DNA of 64,000 nt from Bacillota bacterium (GCA_023393115.1 JAEWMS010000066.1:1-64000); one strand, 5' to 3'; shown: positions 18,904 through 27,588, counted from the first letter of the stretch. Notes: generated from the sequence alone by a model not told the origin. Translations and numbers: made by a program.

Positions 18904-19413
18904 ATGGGTATACAGCTTAGAATAGCAGGAATTATCAACGAATCCATAGCTGACGGACCTGGAATCCGCATGGTTATATTTACTCAGGGCTGTTCACATA
19001 ACTGTTTTGGATGTCATAATCCACAGACCCATTCCTTTGATGCAGGTGAATTAATAGATGTTGATACAATAATATGTGATATACGAAAAAATCCCCTCCT
19101 TGACGGAATAACCCTAAGTGGAGGAGATCCCTTTGAGCAGGCTGAGGCCTGTGCAGTGCTTGCCGGTGAAGTCAAAAGACTGGGCCTTAATGTTATTACC
19201 TACACCGGCTACACATACGAGCAGCTGATTGGCCTTTCAGAGCAGAGAGCAGGTTTTGATGAACTGCTTAAGAATACTGATCTGCTGATAGACGGACCCT
19301 TCATAATTCAAGAGAAGGACCCGCTCCTGAAATTCAGAGGTTCTGCCAATCAGCGGATAATTGATATGAATAGGACGAGAGCTGAGGGAAAACTAGTTAT
19401 TAGTGAAGAGTGA
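18904..19413 (+). CDS. nrdG: Anaerobic ribonucleotide reductase activating protein
   Basis: Radical SAM activase that generates the glycyl radical on NrdD. The 169-residue protein has the cluster motif C30-X3-C34-X2-C37 (QGCSHNCFGCHNP), GITLSGGDPFEQ and TYTGYTYEQL, all family hallmarks. GGAGG lies 8 bases before the ATG. It is downstream of nrdD beyond the terminator at 18838-18873. Confidence 0.97.
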   Translation: MGIQLRIAGIINESIADGPGIRMVIFTQGCSHNCFGCHNPQTHSFDAGELIDVDTIICDIRKNPLLDGITLSGGDPFEQAEACAVLAGEVKRLGLNVITYTGYTYEQLIGLSEQRAGFDELLKNTDLLIDGPFIIQEKDPLLKFRGSANQRIIDMNRTRAEGKLVISEE

Positions 19414-19431
19414 AGAGTGAAAAATTAAGGT

Positions 19432-19451
19432 GGGCCGACTAGCATCGGCCT
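19432..19451 (+). terminator. Terminator-like hairpin after nrdG
   Basis: GGCCGA / TCGGCC stem with a 6-base loop followed by TATTTAATATT. Short near-repeats of GTGAAGAGTGAA and GTGAATGGTGAA flank it on both sides. Confidence 0.65.
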
Positions 19452-19499
19452 ATTTAATATTAGTAAAAGTGAATGGTGAAAAGTAAATATCAATTCATT

Positions 19500-20342
19500 C
19501 TATACTACCTCTCTAAATGCTACATTCTGTTTAAAACATATAGCCGCCCCCACTGCTGTAGCGTATTCTGCGTTGGGGGGAGTCTGGAAATTGACCTCAT
19601 ACAGCTTGCTTAGCTGGTTGAATATGTACTCTGACTGAGGTACATTGGTAAGGTTTCCAGTCAGAACCACATCCTTTATCTTATCAATTCTGGTGTTGAA
19701 AACTGCTATCATGCCTATGGTCTGGAATACAAGGTTTATTATACCCATAGCAAGGTCTGACTTTGTAACCAAATCGCTTATTTTACCAAAGTTTGAGGCA
19801 GTGGTTTCACTGGGCAGGGTCTCCATAGCTTCTTTTGAAATGTCACCAATGGTCAGGTCCACATGGGAAAGATCACCACCATTGGCGGCTTCAATTAACT
19901 CATCAAAATGACGGACGTTGAGCATTCTGTTTGACAAACCCAAAAGTGTTCCGCCGCCCACACCGGTACCGCCTAAGTGGGCAGCCGTATTATTTTCAGC
20001 TTTGACAAGTGCTGTTCCGGTACCCATGCTGACAATAATTGCCTTGTTCAGATTGCTTAAAAAGAGTCCACCCAGACCTATTGCCATAAATTCATCAACT
20101 TTTCCTGTTGGTATCCCGAAGAGTTTGTTATTTAAAAAAGAGGAGCCGACGCCAGTAATCATGATCCTTTCAATATCTTCAATCTTCAAGGAATGAGTAT
20201 TAAGGAACTTTCCAAATGCGCCGTATACTGAAGCAATTGGATCGTTAGCACGGACCAGTAACGGGGCAATCATTGTATTCCCGTCAAAGCCCACTATTTT
20301 CGTTGTACTTCCGCCAATATCTATTCCAATAACCTTACCCAC
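19500..20342 (-). CDS. coaW: Type II pantothenate kinase
   Basis: First committed step of coenzyme A synthesis: phosphorylation of pantothenate with ATP. The 280-residue ASKHA-fold protein has VIGIDIGGSTTKIVGF at the N-terminus (phosphate loop), MITGVGSSFL, IIVSMGTGTALV and GGTGVGGGTLLGLS, as in Staphylococcus aureus CoaW. Type II enzymes resist CoA feedback inhibition. It is transcribed away from nrdG and downstream of the OPT transporter gene (45-base gap), so it is probably read from the OPT promoter. Confidence 0.93.
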   Translation of the reverse strand: MGKVIGIDIGGSTTKIVGFDGNTMIAPLLVRANDPIASVYGAFGKFLNTHSLKIEDIERIMITGVGSSFLNNKLFGIPTGKVDEFMAIGLGGLFLSNLNKAIIVSMGTGTALVKAENNTAAHLGGTGVGGGTLLGLSNRMLNVRHFDELIEAANGGDLSHVDLTIGDISKEAMETLPSETTASNFGKISDLVTKSDLAMGIINLVFQTIGMIAVFNTRIDKIKDVVLTGNLTNVPQSEYIFNQLSKLYEVNFQTPPNAEYATAVGAAICFKQNVAFREVV

Positions 20343-20387
20343 AAAACCACTCCTTAATGTTTTAATTAGTGATACAAATTTTTCCTA

Positions 20388-22025
20388 TCATGATACTGTA
20401 AACATTCGTACAAGGGCTATTGCAACTCCTGTGATACCTTCTCCTCCCAGTAAACCAGACGCAGCTACATTACCGGTCTCGTCGGTTGAGTTTTTACGTA
20501 TTTTATCAGTAACAAAGCGGATTAAACCTCCGAGGAAAACAGCAGAGGATATTGTAAAGGGGAGGAATAGACCGATACCCAAGGTTGCTGTTGGCAAGCC
20601 CAACAAATATAGTGCTGCACCGATTGCGGCTGCAATACCAAAAACCACAGGATTTCCAATACCATTTATCATAGCAGTAACTCCTACAGCCTGGCCTGCC
20701 GGGAGAGCTGTTCCCGTACCTACTTCACCAAACTGATTTATTATTGCGAATAAAGAAATCGCAGCAACTACAGTTCCAATAACACCGCCGACAATTTGAG
20801 ATATCAGCTGTGCTTTAGGGTTTGTTCCAAGCACCTGACCTGCTTTATAGTCGTTGAAAAGGTCTCCTGAGAAGCCGCTGGCTACTGCAACACAAGCAGC
20901 TACAAAAAGTGCATCTGTTGCGTCAATATCTACAAATATTCTAATGCCCAACAGAACAATAATTCCGAATATCTCCATTGGATTTATACCTGTTTGCCCG
21001 GTTATTGTTGCTGCCATTACAGAAACTATAAATACCCCGATGATTAACAAAATAGAAGGGATAACCGGTAAGCCTGCTGCTATTGATAATATAAAAGCTA
21101 AAGCTGTGGCGATAATAATGAGAATTCTGCTGTAATCGAAAAATCTCTTTTTGTTCTTTTCAGTCTCTGAATCAGCAGGCTTTGCTTCTGAAAGAAGTTT
21201 CTTAATCCCGGAAATTAATATTCCCAGGATTACTCCAAGACCTGTACCTACTAATAGTCCAATACCTGAAGTCGTTGCAAAAGCACTGGCTGCTGCAGTA
21301 TCTGCAAAAAGTCCCAGCTTTGGACCGAAAGGAACAAGGAAGGCATTTGTAATCAAAGCTCCAAGGAACCAGACACCGGTATAAAGAGTTCCCAGTATAT
21401 AGCCCATACCAACAGCCATTGGTGAGTTCCAGATACCGATGGAGTTCTTAAACATAAAAGCATCGGGAACAAATCTCAGCTGATCTCTAAGGAAGGTATA
21501 CAAAGTTGAGGCAGCCATTGTTCCGAATAAAACAATGGATTTCTTGCCTCCGGTATCACCGACTTTTATTGTTTCAGCTGCCGCCCGACCTATAGGATAG
21601 GGCAGAGCATTTTTAACAATAAATCTATACCTCAAAATATATGAGGTCACTGTTCCGAAAAGCATACCTGCCATTGCAATTAAGAGAACCTTAACGAAAT
21701 TATCGGAGAAATTATCCGATCCCTTCCAAATACCCATTATCCAAAGTCCAGGTAGTGTAAAAGCCAAACCTCCAGCTACCATGGCACCGGCTGACATTGC
21801 CGTCTGAGTAACATTTATTTCATTATTTGAAGTTTTTCCGAAAAGTTTGAGAAGAGCCATGGATAAAACAGCAACAAAGATGGTGGGCCATGGAAGTGCA
21901 CTCATTCTAAGAGCAACATACATGGAACTTGCTGTAATAATGCATGAGCCTATAGAACCGATTATTAAACTTCTTAAAGATAATTGTTCAACACCTAAAA
22001 ATTTTTTTTCCTGATTAGAATTCAA
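20388..22025 (-). CDS. OPT family oligopeptide/metal-chelate transporter
   Basis: A 545-residue polytopic membrane protein with about 14 hydrophobic segments, of the bacterial OPT superfamily. N-terminal SLRSLIIGSIGSCIITASS, YRFIVKNALPYPIGRAAAE and TGQTGINPMEIFGI are family-like. Members take up peptides or iron chelates; the substrate here is unknown. GGAGGCG precedes the ATG. It has a long (more than 400 base) upstream region and probably shares a transcript with coaW. Confidence 0.88.
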   Translation of the reverse strand: MNSNQEKKFLGVEQLSLRSLIIGSIGSCIITASSMYVALRMSALPWPTIFVAVLSMALLKLFGKTSNNEINVTQTAMSAGAMVAGGLAFTLPGLWIMGIWKGSDNFSDNFVKVLLIAMAGMLFGTVTSYILRYRFIVKNALPYPIGRAAAETIKVGDTGGKKSIVLFGTMAASTLYTFLRDQLRFVPDAFMFKNSIGIWNSPMAVGMGYILGTLYTGVWFLGALITNAFLVPFGPKLGLFADTAAASAFATTSGIGLLVGTGLGVILGILISGIKKLLSEAKPADSETEKNKKRFFDYSRILIIIATALAFILSIAAGLPVIPSILLIIGVFIVSVMAATITGQTGINPMEIFGIIVLLGIRIFVDIDATDALFVAACVAVASGFSGDLFNDYKAGQVLGTNPKAQLISQIVGGVIGTVVAAISLFAIINQFGEVGTGTALPAGQAVGVTAMINGIGNPVVFGIAAAIGAALYLLGLPTATLGIGLFLPFTISSAVFLGGLIRFVTDKIRKNSTDETGNVAASGLLGGEGITGVAIALVRMFTVS

Positions 22026-22482
22026 AATAACGCCTCCTAATAGATAAATATTTTACTTGAAACATTTACTAATATAAGCCTACGCATTAATTACAGTATT
22101 TACTTATTGTTATTATTCTTGAATTTAACGTACTGTATGTATTATTCACGTTATTAATGAGGGAATGATTGTACATTCAAAATAGAATACTGAAACCAAT
22201 GAAGGCTAAGAAGGGTATTAACTTGAAGTAAAATTGATATTAATCATAAATCAACCTCCGTTCTCATTCCACAAGGGATATAAGTCGTAAAAATAAGTGC
22301 CGGTTCGGCGTTTGCAAATAACAAGTCTGATTTCAAAAGAATACCAGCTGTTACACTATGATAACATATTAACAATCTCACTGCAAATTAATTTCTTTTA
22401 CTTTATATATTTATTTTGGATACTTAAGAAAATATGGTAGTATATTAATTAAATACTAAATTGAAAGGGGATTTTTATTAAA
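22026..22482. other. Divergent intergenic region between the OPT transporter and NYN genes
   Basis: A 457-base AT-rich region without a long gene. On the - strand a 9-residue reading frame (22247 to 22218, MININFTSS, preceded by GGAGG) could be a leader peptide, about 190 bases before the OPT gene. I see no terminator between it and the OPT gene and no known riboswitch or T-box. On the + strand TTGGAT ... TAGTAT (16-base spacer) at about 22417-22444 may be the NYN promoter. Confidence 0.35.
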
Positions 22483-23250
22483 ATGAATTCAAATGAAATG
22501 AGGCTAGCAGTCCTTATTGATGCTGAAAACGTTCCATACAGCAATATTAAAGGTATTATGGAGGAAATAGCCAAGTACGGGACTCCTACTATAAAGAGAA
22601 TATATGCTGATTGGACAAAGCCTACTATTTCAGGTTGGAAAAATGTACTTCTAGATAATGCAATAACCCCAATACAACAATATAGCTATACATCGGGAAA
22701 GAACTCATCGGATTCAGCCATGATTATAGATGCTATGGATATACTGTATTCCGGTCAGGTAGAAGGGTTTTGTATCATATCAAGCGATAGTGATTTCACA
22801 AGACTAGTTACCAGACTGAGAGAAGCCGGTAAAAAAGTGTTCGGGATAGGTGAAAGAAAGACTCCCAGCCCATTTATTTCGGCTTGTGATAAGTTTACTT
22901 ATATCGAAATAATAAGCGGAGCGTCACAATCAAACAATAATTTTGATAACAGCGTCAAAAAGGGTGAAATTACTGAAAAAGAGCCTAAAACCAATACTTT
23001 GTTAATAAGCAAGGATATTATAAATCTTATCTCTGTTTCAATACATGATGTTGAAGATGAAAACGGCTGGGCTTTTCTGGGTGATGTAGGTAACCTTATT
23101 ATTAAGAAGCAGCCTGATTTCGACCCCAGAAATTTCGGCTTTTACAAGCTTACGCATCTGATAAAGAAATTGAAGGAGTTTGAGATAGAAGAAAGGGATA
23201 CCAACAATACTAAGATAAAGCATATATATGTGAGAAATAGAGTGAAGTAG
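22483..23250 (+). CDS. NYN (PIN-like) nuclease-domain protein with C-terminal OST-HTH/LOTUS domain
   Basis: A 255-residue protein. Residues 7-145 form a NYN domain: AVLIDAENVPYSNI with Asp13 and Asn16, SSDSAMIIDAMDI, and SSDSDFTRLVTRLRE near 100-114, the acidic catalytic set of PIN-like ribonucleases. Residues about 165-245 (VEDENGWAFLGDVGNLI) match the OST-HTH/LOTUS RNA-binding fold. The NYN plus LOTUS combination is widespread in bacteria and suggests an RNA-acting protein; its target is unknown. AAAGGGG lies before the ATG. Confidence 0.87.
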   Translation: MNSNEMRLAVLIDAENVPYSNIKGIMEEIAKYGTPTIKRIYADWTKPTISGWKNVLLDNAITPIQQYSYTSGKNSSDSAMIIDAMDILYSGQVEGFCIISSDSDFTRLVTRLREAGKKVFGIGERKTPSPFISACDKFTYIEIISGASQSNNNFDNSVKKGEITEKEPKTNTLLISKDIINLISVSIHDVEDENGWAFLGDVGNLIIKKQPDFDPRNFGFYKLTHLIKKLKEFEIEERDTNNTKIKHIYVRNRVK

Positions 23251-23329
23251 GGATATTGCTATATACAAGTGCTAATAGTGTAAGTATATTTCTGGCTATG
23301 TTTCTATATGATTGTTTAGGAGGACATAC

Positions 23330-23731
23330 ATGATTGAAGGTCTAAGTCACATAACATTCATAGTAAAAGACTTAGAACAAGCAACAGTGTTTTTTAAAGG
23401 GATATTTGATGCAGTCGAAGTCTATTCAAGTGGTGATAAAACATTTTCATTAAGTAGAGAAAAGTTTTTTAGAGTAGGTGATTTATGGATCGCAGTCATG
23501 GAAGGACCTCCTTTATCTGATCGTACATATAATCATGTTGCTTTTAAGGTATCAGATGATGAGTTTGAATTATATGAGGAAAGAGTTCGTTCAATAGGGG
23601 TTGATGTTTTAAAACCAAGACCCAGAGTTGAAGGAGAAGGTCGATCTTTGTATTTCTACGATTTCGATAGTCATCTCTTTGAAATACATACCGGCACACT
23701 TAAGAACAGATTAGACGGATATAGTAGATAA
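23330..23731 (+). CDS. fosX: Fosfomycin resistance epoxide hydrolase
   Basis: A vicinal-oxygen-chelate protein of 133 residues, the FosX length, predicted to hydrolyse the fosfomycin epoxide with water. Metal ligands His7, His69 (TYNHVAF) and Glu118 (HLFEIH) are present, and so is Glu44 (FSLSREKFF), the general base that separates FosX from the thiol-using FosA/FosB. The fingerprints SSGDKTFSLS and RPRVEGEGRSLYFYDFD match Listeria FosX closely by memory. The start at 23330 follows AGGAGG at 23318-23323; the upstream TTG at 23312 overlaps this site. Confidence 0.92.
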   Translation: MIEGLSHITFIVKDLEQATVFFKGIFDAVEVYSSGDKTFSLSREKFFRVGDLWIAVMEGPPLSDRTYNHVAFKVSDDEFELYEERVRSIGVDVLKPRPRVEGEGRSLYFYDFDSHLFEIHTGTLKNRLDGYSR

Positions 23732-23759
23732 TAAGATTATCCAGTTAAAATTAATTGAT

Positions 23760-23829
23760 GTAAAGTAAAAATACTTGACAAACCAAAACATGTGCATTAA
23801 ACTATGTTAGTAAAGTAAAAATACTTTAC
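23760..23829 (+). promoter_or_regulatory. Promoter of the ylxM-ffh operon flanked by two operator-like palindromes
   Basis: TTGACA (23775-23780), a 17-base spacer and TAAACT (23798-23803) form a good sigma-A promoter. A perfect palindrome, GTAAAGTA-AAAA-TACTTTAC, covers 23810-23829 just after the -10. A copy differing by one base covers 23760-23779 and overlaps the -35. Two identical sites 50 bases apart on either side of a promoter look like repressor operators. The regulator is unknown to me. Confidence 0.7.
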
Positions 23830-23843
23830 GAGGTGGAGTATTT

Positions 23844-24200
23844 ATGGATAAAGTTTATGAAACCTCTCTGCTGCTAGACTTTTACGGTCAGCTGCTGACA
23901 GACAGACAGTATGAAATACTGGATCTTCATTACAATAATGATTATACCTTGTCAGAGATAGCAGAGCAGCTAAATATAAGCAGGCAGGGCGTTTATGACA
24001 ATGAAAAGCGTGGCAGGGCTCTGCTGAATGAATATGAAAATAAATTGGGCCTGCTGAGCAAATTTTCTCAGCAAAAGCAAAAGGCTGAGCAGGTAAGAAA
24101 GCTATTTGAAAATTTCGAGACAAGCGGGCTCAGCCGGCACAATGTGGAAGTTGTTGAACACATAAAGCGTGAGTTGGCTGAGCTTGTAAACAGCATATAG
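23844..24200 (+). CDS. ylxM: YlxM (UPF0122) DNA-binding protein
   Basis: A 118-residue helix-turn-helix protein of the UPF0122 family, located as usual directly upstream of ffh. Sequence hallmarks are LLDFYGQLLTDRQYEILDLH and the sigma-factor-like HTH YTLSEIAEQLNISRQGVYDN, followed by a helical coiled tail. It is thought to act with the SRP pathway; its exact role is unclear. GAGGTGG precedes the ATG and the operator-flanked promoter lies just upstream. Confidence 0.95.
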   Translation: MDKVYETSLLLDFYGQLLTDRQYEILDLHYNNDYTLSEIAEQLNISRQGVYDNEKRGRALLNEYENKLGLLSKFSQQKQKAEQVRKLFENFETSGLSRHNVEVVEHIKRELAELVNSI

Positions 24201-24262
24201 AGTGATTGTGAAAACCGTAGGAGGGCTTCAAAATCAACTCGGATTGAATTGGAGGTTTTGGG

Positions 24263-25609
24263 ATGTCGGTTTTTGAAGGTTTATCAGGAAAGCTCCAAGA
24301 GACAATTAAGAAAATCCGTGGTCAGGGCAGAGTATCTGAAAAAGATGTAAAGGATATGATGAGAGAAATCAAACTTGCTTTGCTCGAGGCCGACGTTAAC
24401 TTTAAAGTTGTTAAGGATTTTATAAGCAAGGTTTCTGAGAGATGTGTAGGGTCAGATGTATTGGAAAGCCTCACTCCGGGACAGCAGGTTGTAAAGATAG
24501 TTCATGAAGAGCTCATCGAACTCCTTGGTAGGGAGCAAAGCAAGGTCACATTTGCTTCAAAGCCGCCAACTGTATTTATGATGTGCGGGCTTCAGGGTTC
24601 AGGTAAGACCACTACCTCGGGTAAATTAGCAAATCTTTTAAGGAAGCAGGGAAAAAATCCGCTGCTGGTTGCCTGTGACGTATACAGGCCAGCCGCTATA
24701 AAACAGCTCCAGGTTGTTGGCGGCCAGTTGAATATACCGGTGTTCACCCTTGAAAATAATCAGAATCCTGTAGAGATTGCCAAGGAAGCTGTAAAGTTTG
24801 CTAATATGAAACAGCATGATCTGGTTATACTGGATACTGCGGGACGTTTGCATATTGATGAAAAACTGATGGATGAACTACTGAACATTAAAAAGTCTGT
24901 AGTACCACATGAAATATTGTTGGTGGTTGATTCCATGACAGGTCAGGATGCTGTAAATGTATCCGAAAGCTTTAATGAAAAGCTTGGGATTGATGGTATT
25001 GTTTTAACAAAGTTGGATGGTGATACCAGAGGCGGAGCTGCCCTTTCAGTAAAGGCTGTAACCGGTAAGCCTATTAAATTTGCAGGTATGGGTGAAAAAC
25101 TCAGCGACATCGAACCGTTTTTCCCTGACAGAATGGCTTCAAGAATCCTGGGAATGGGTGATGTATTAAGCCTTATAGAAAAAGCTCAGGAAGCTTATGA
25201 TGAGAAAAAGGCCATTGAACTGGAAAAGAAAATGCGTACCATGCAATTCACGCTGGAGGATTTTCTTGAACAGATGCAGCAGATGAAAAAGATGGGCCCG
25301 TTGGGAGATATTCTTGGAATGCTTCCGGGAGTTGATGCAAAAGCACTTCAGAATGTTGATATTGACGAGAAGAAAATGGCTCATACAGAAGCTATTATTC
25401 AATCTATGACAAGGAAAGAAAGAAATGACCCGTCAATTCTGAATGCAAACCGCAGAAAAAGAATCGCCGCAGGCAGTGGTACAACCATTCAGGAAGTCAA
25501 TCAACTCCTCAAACAGTTTGAGGAAATGAAAAAGATGATGAAGATGATGACTGACATGGGTAAACGTGGTAAAAAAGGCGGTTTTGGAAAGTTTAAAATG
25601 CCTTTTTAA
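24263..25609 (+). CDS. ffh: Signal recognition particle protein Ffh
   Basis: SRP54 GTPase that binds signal sequences and 4.5S/6S RNA. The 448-residue protein has an N domain (1 to about 88), a G domain with CGLQGSGKTTTSGKLA near residue 112, DTAGRLHID near 193 and TKLDGDTRGGAALS near 250, and a methionine-rich M domain from about 300 (FTLEDFLEQMQQMKKMGPLG; MTRKERNDPSIL; SRKRIAAGSGT-like). GGAGG lies before the ATG. It is cotranscribed with ylxM and probably rpsP. Confidence 0.98.
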   Translation: MSVFEGLSGKLQETIKKIRGQGRVSEKDVKDMMREIKLALLEADVNFKVVKDFISKVSERCVGSDVLESLTPGQQVVKIVHEELIELLGREQSKVTFASKPPTVFMMCGLQGSGKTTTSGKLANLLRKQGKNPLLVACDVYRPAAIKQLQVVGGQLNIPVFTLENNQNPVEIAKEAVKFANMKQHDLVILDTAGRLHIDEKLMDELLNIKKSVVPHEILLVVDSMTGQDAVNVSESFNEKLGIDGIVLTKLDGDTRGGAALSVKAVTGKPIKFAGMGEKLSDIEPFFPDRMASRILGMGDVLSLIEKAQEAYDEKKAIELEKKMRTMQFTLEDFLEQMQQMKKMGPLGDILGMLPGVDAKALQNVDIDEKKMAHTEAIIQSMTRKERNDPSILNANRRKRIAAGSGTTIQEVNQLLKQFEEMKKMMKMMTDMGKRGKKGGFGKFKMPF

Positions 25610-25696
25610 TAAATAAGTCGTACCGATAATTTTGTTAATATTTACAGATTTATCAGGGAATAAACGATTATAATCCTTTAAAGGAGGTGAAAATAA

Positions 25697-25942
25697 ATGG
25701 CAGTAAAGATACGTTTAAAGAGAATAGGTGCTAAGAAGAACCCTTTTTACAGAGTAGTAGTTGCTGATTCAAGATATCCAAGAGACGGTAGATTCATTGA
25801 AGAAATAGGTACTTACAATCCTGTTGTTGAGCCAGCTCAGGTTAACATTGATTCTGAAAAAGCTCAGAAATGGATTAAGAATGGTGCACAGCCTACTGAT
25901 ACAGTTAAGTCACTTCTCAAAAAGCAGGGTATAATCGGTTAA
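25697..25942 (+). CDS. rpsP: 30S ribosomal protein S16
   Basis: An 81-residue S16 protein starting AVKIRLKRIGAKKNPFYRVV, with VADSRYPRDGRFIEEIGTYNP, both invariant features. It assembles early into the 30S body. AAGGAGGTG precedes the ATG. It is the third gene of the ylxM-ffh-rpsP-khpA-rimM-trmD cluster. Confidence 0.99.
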   Translation: MAVKIRLKRIGAKKNPFYRVVVADSRYPRDGRFIEEIGTYNPVVEPAQVNIDSEKAQKWIKNGAQPTDTVKSLLKKQGIIG

Positions 25943-25963
25943 TACGATTAACGGGACGATAAT

Positions 25964-26022
25964 GGAGGTTAGTGTTAACCTCCAATAGTACCTTTCCGGC
26001 TGCGGAGGCTAAATTAGCTTCC
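25964..26022 (+). other. Two tandem hairpins between rpsP and khpA
   Basis: GGAGGTTA (25964-25971) pairs with TAACCTCC (25976-25983), and GGAGGCTAA (26004-26012) pairs with TTAGCTTCC (26014-26022). Each hides a GGAGG, so they resemble ribosome-site decoys or sites of mRNA processing or regulation. No T-tract follows either, so they are not ordinary terminators. Confidence 0.5.
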
Positions 26023-26051
26023 AACATGTGCCTTTGTAAATGGAGGTTAAT

Positions 26052-26282
26052 ATGAAGTTATTGCTTGAAAACATTGCAAAAGCTCTGGTGGATTATCCCG
26101 ATGAGGTTTTTGTCAATGAAATTCAAAATGAAAAGTCTATTATACTTGAGCTCAAAGTATCCAAGGATGATATGGGTAAAGTAATAGGAAAACAGGGCAG
26201 AATTGCCAAAGCTATCAGGACTGTTGTCAAAGCTGCTGCAGTAAAAGACAACAGAAGAGTAGTTGTAGATATTATTCAATAG
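26052..26282 (+). CDS. khpA: KH-domain RNA-binding protein KhpA
   Basis: A 76-residue single KH domain with the GKVIGKQGRIAKAIRT motif (GxxG loop), usually partnered with KhpB/Jag in global RNA regulation and cell elongation. The start at 26052 follows GGAGG (26042-26046) by 5 bases; an in-frame ATG at 26040 overlaps this site. It sits between rpsP and rimM, the standard place. Confidence 0.95.
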   Translation: MKLLLENIAKALVDYPDEVFVNEIQNEKSIILELKVSKDDMGKVIGKQGRIAKAIRTVVKAAAVKDNRRVVVDIIQ

Positions 26283-26309
26283 AACATATTAATATTATAC
26301 AATAAAAAG

Positions 26310-26330
26310 AAGGGGGCTTAAGGCCCTTTT
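26310..26330 (+). terminator. Terminator/attenuator between khpA and rimM
   Basis: AAGGGGGC (26310-26317) pairs with GCCCTTTT (26323-26330), two pairs being G-T, with a 5-base loop, followed by CCTTT. Probably a partial terminator separating rpsP-khpA from rimM-trmD. Confidence 0.65.
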
Positions 26331-26374
26331 CCTTTATTCACTTATAGAGATGACTTCTTTCAAATGGAGGCAAT

Positions 26375-26884
26375 ATGTTAGAATATTTGATTGTTGGACA
26401 ATTGACAAATACTCATGGAGTTAAAGGGGAATTGAAGGCCACAGCGCTGACAGATGATCCTAACAGATTTAAAAAACTAAAATGGGTTTATATAGATAAA
26501 AGCGATAAGCTTGAAAAATATGATATTACAGGAGTCAAGTTTTTTAAGCAGTTCGTTATCCTTAAATTCAACAATGTTGATACCATGGAGGAAGCTGAAA
26601 AGTTAAAGGGTTTGTATATGAAAATAGACAGAGCCAATGCTGTCAAGCTTCCGAAGGATTCCTTTTTCATAACCGATATCCTTGGTATGAGTGTATTTGA
26701 TGAAAACGATACACTACTTGGAAAGCTGGTTGATGTAATCCAAACCGGGAGTAATGACGTTTATGTAGTCAGGAATGATGAGGGAAATGAAATTCTGATA
26801 CCTGCTCTAAAGAGTGTTGTTAAGGAAGTATCCCTTGAAGCTGGCAGAATATCAGTAATATTACCGAAAGGATTGTTGGATTGA
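26375..26884 (+). CDS. rimM: Ribosome maturation factor RimM
   Basis: A 169-residue 16S processing factor that binds S19 and aids maturation of the 30S head. It has the N-terminal VGQLTNTHGVKGELKATALTDD-like region and a C-terminal PRC-barrel beginning FFITDILGMSV, ending in ILIPALKSVVKEV. TGGAGG precedes the ATG. The stop overlaps the trmD start by 4 bases (ATGA). Confidence 0.97.
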   Translation: MLEYLIVGQLTNTHGVKGELKATALTDDPNRFKKLKWVYIDKSDKLEKYDITGVKFFKQFVILKFNNVDTMEEAEKLKGLYMKIDRANAVKLPKDSFFITDILGMSVFDENDTLLGKLVDVIQTGSNDVYVVRNDEGNEILIPALKSVVKEVSLEAGRISVILPKGLLD

Positions 26885-27588
26885 TGAAGTTTGATGTTCT
26901 CACACTTTTTCCTGAAACCTTTGAAATGGTCATGAAGGAAAGTATAATGGGTCGGGCTCAGGAAAAGGGTTTGATAGAAGTGAATGCCATTAATATAAGA
27001 GACTATACCAAGGATAAGCACCGAAAGGTTGATGATTATCCTTTCGGTGGCGGAAATGGAATGGTTATGATGTGTCAGCCCGTTTTTGACGCATATAGAG
27101 CTATAACAGAAGACGTTCCCAAAAAACCGAAAGTTATTTTCATGAGTCCTCAGGGCCGCGTACTTACTCAACAAATAGCCATGGAGCTTTCGCAAGAGGA
27201 GCATCTGATTCTTTTATGCGGTCATTATGAGGGAATTGATGAAAGAATAATCGAGGAACTGGTGGATGAAGAAATATCAATCGGAGACTATGTGCTTACC
27301 GGGGGAGAACTCCCGGCAATGGTACTTATTGACTGCGTAAGCAGACTTATACCGGGAGTTCTTTCAAATGAGGGTTCTTTCAGTGATGAATCTCATTTCA
27401 ACGGACTGCTGGAATATCCTCAGTACACCAGACCGGCAGAATATGAAGGAAATCCTGTTCCTGAGATATTGTTATCAGGACACCATGCAAACATAAAAAA
27501 GTGGAGAGATGAAAAGTCCCTTGAGAGAACAAAGAAAAAACGTCCGGATTTGTTTGAGGCATATAAGGCATATAATAAGAAGATTTAA
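26881..27588 (+). CDS. trmD: tRNA (guanine-N1)-methyltransferase TrmD
   Basis: SpoU-TrmD (SPOUT) methyltransferase that makes m1G37 in tRNA with SAM. The 235-residue protein has FDVLTLFPETFEM, DDYPFGGGNGMVM, LLCGHYEGIDERI and EISIGDYVLTGGELPAMV (the knotted cofactor site), with EYPQYTRP. It overlaps rimM by 4 bases. rplS, the usual next gene, is absent here; the operon ends and a transporter locus begins. Confidence 0.98.
   Translation: MMKFDVLTLFPETFEMVMKESIMGRAQEKGLIEVNAINIRDYTKDKHRKVDDYPFGGGNGMVMMCQPVFDAYRAITEDVPKKPKVIFMSPQGRVLTQQIAMELSQEEHLILLCGHYEGIDERIIEELVDEEISIGDYVLTGGELPAMVLIDCVSRLIPGVLSNEGSFSDESHFNGLLEYPQYTRPAEYEGNPVPEILLSGHHANIKKWRDEKSLERTKKKRPDLFEAYKAYNKKI

Noticed and set aside
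19400..19490. GTGAAGAGTGAA-like short repeats as a CRISPR or mobile element
   Set aside because: The units are short, imperfect and irregularly spaced, without spacers, a transposase or terminal inverted repeats.
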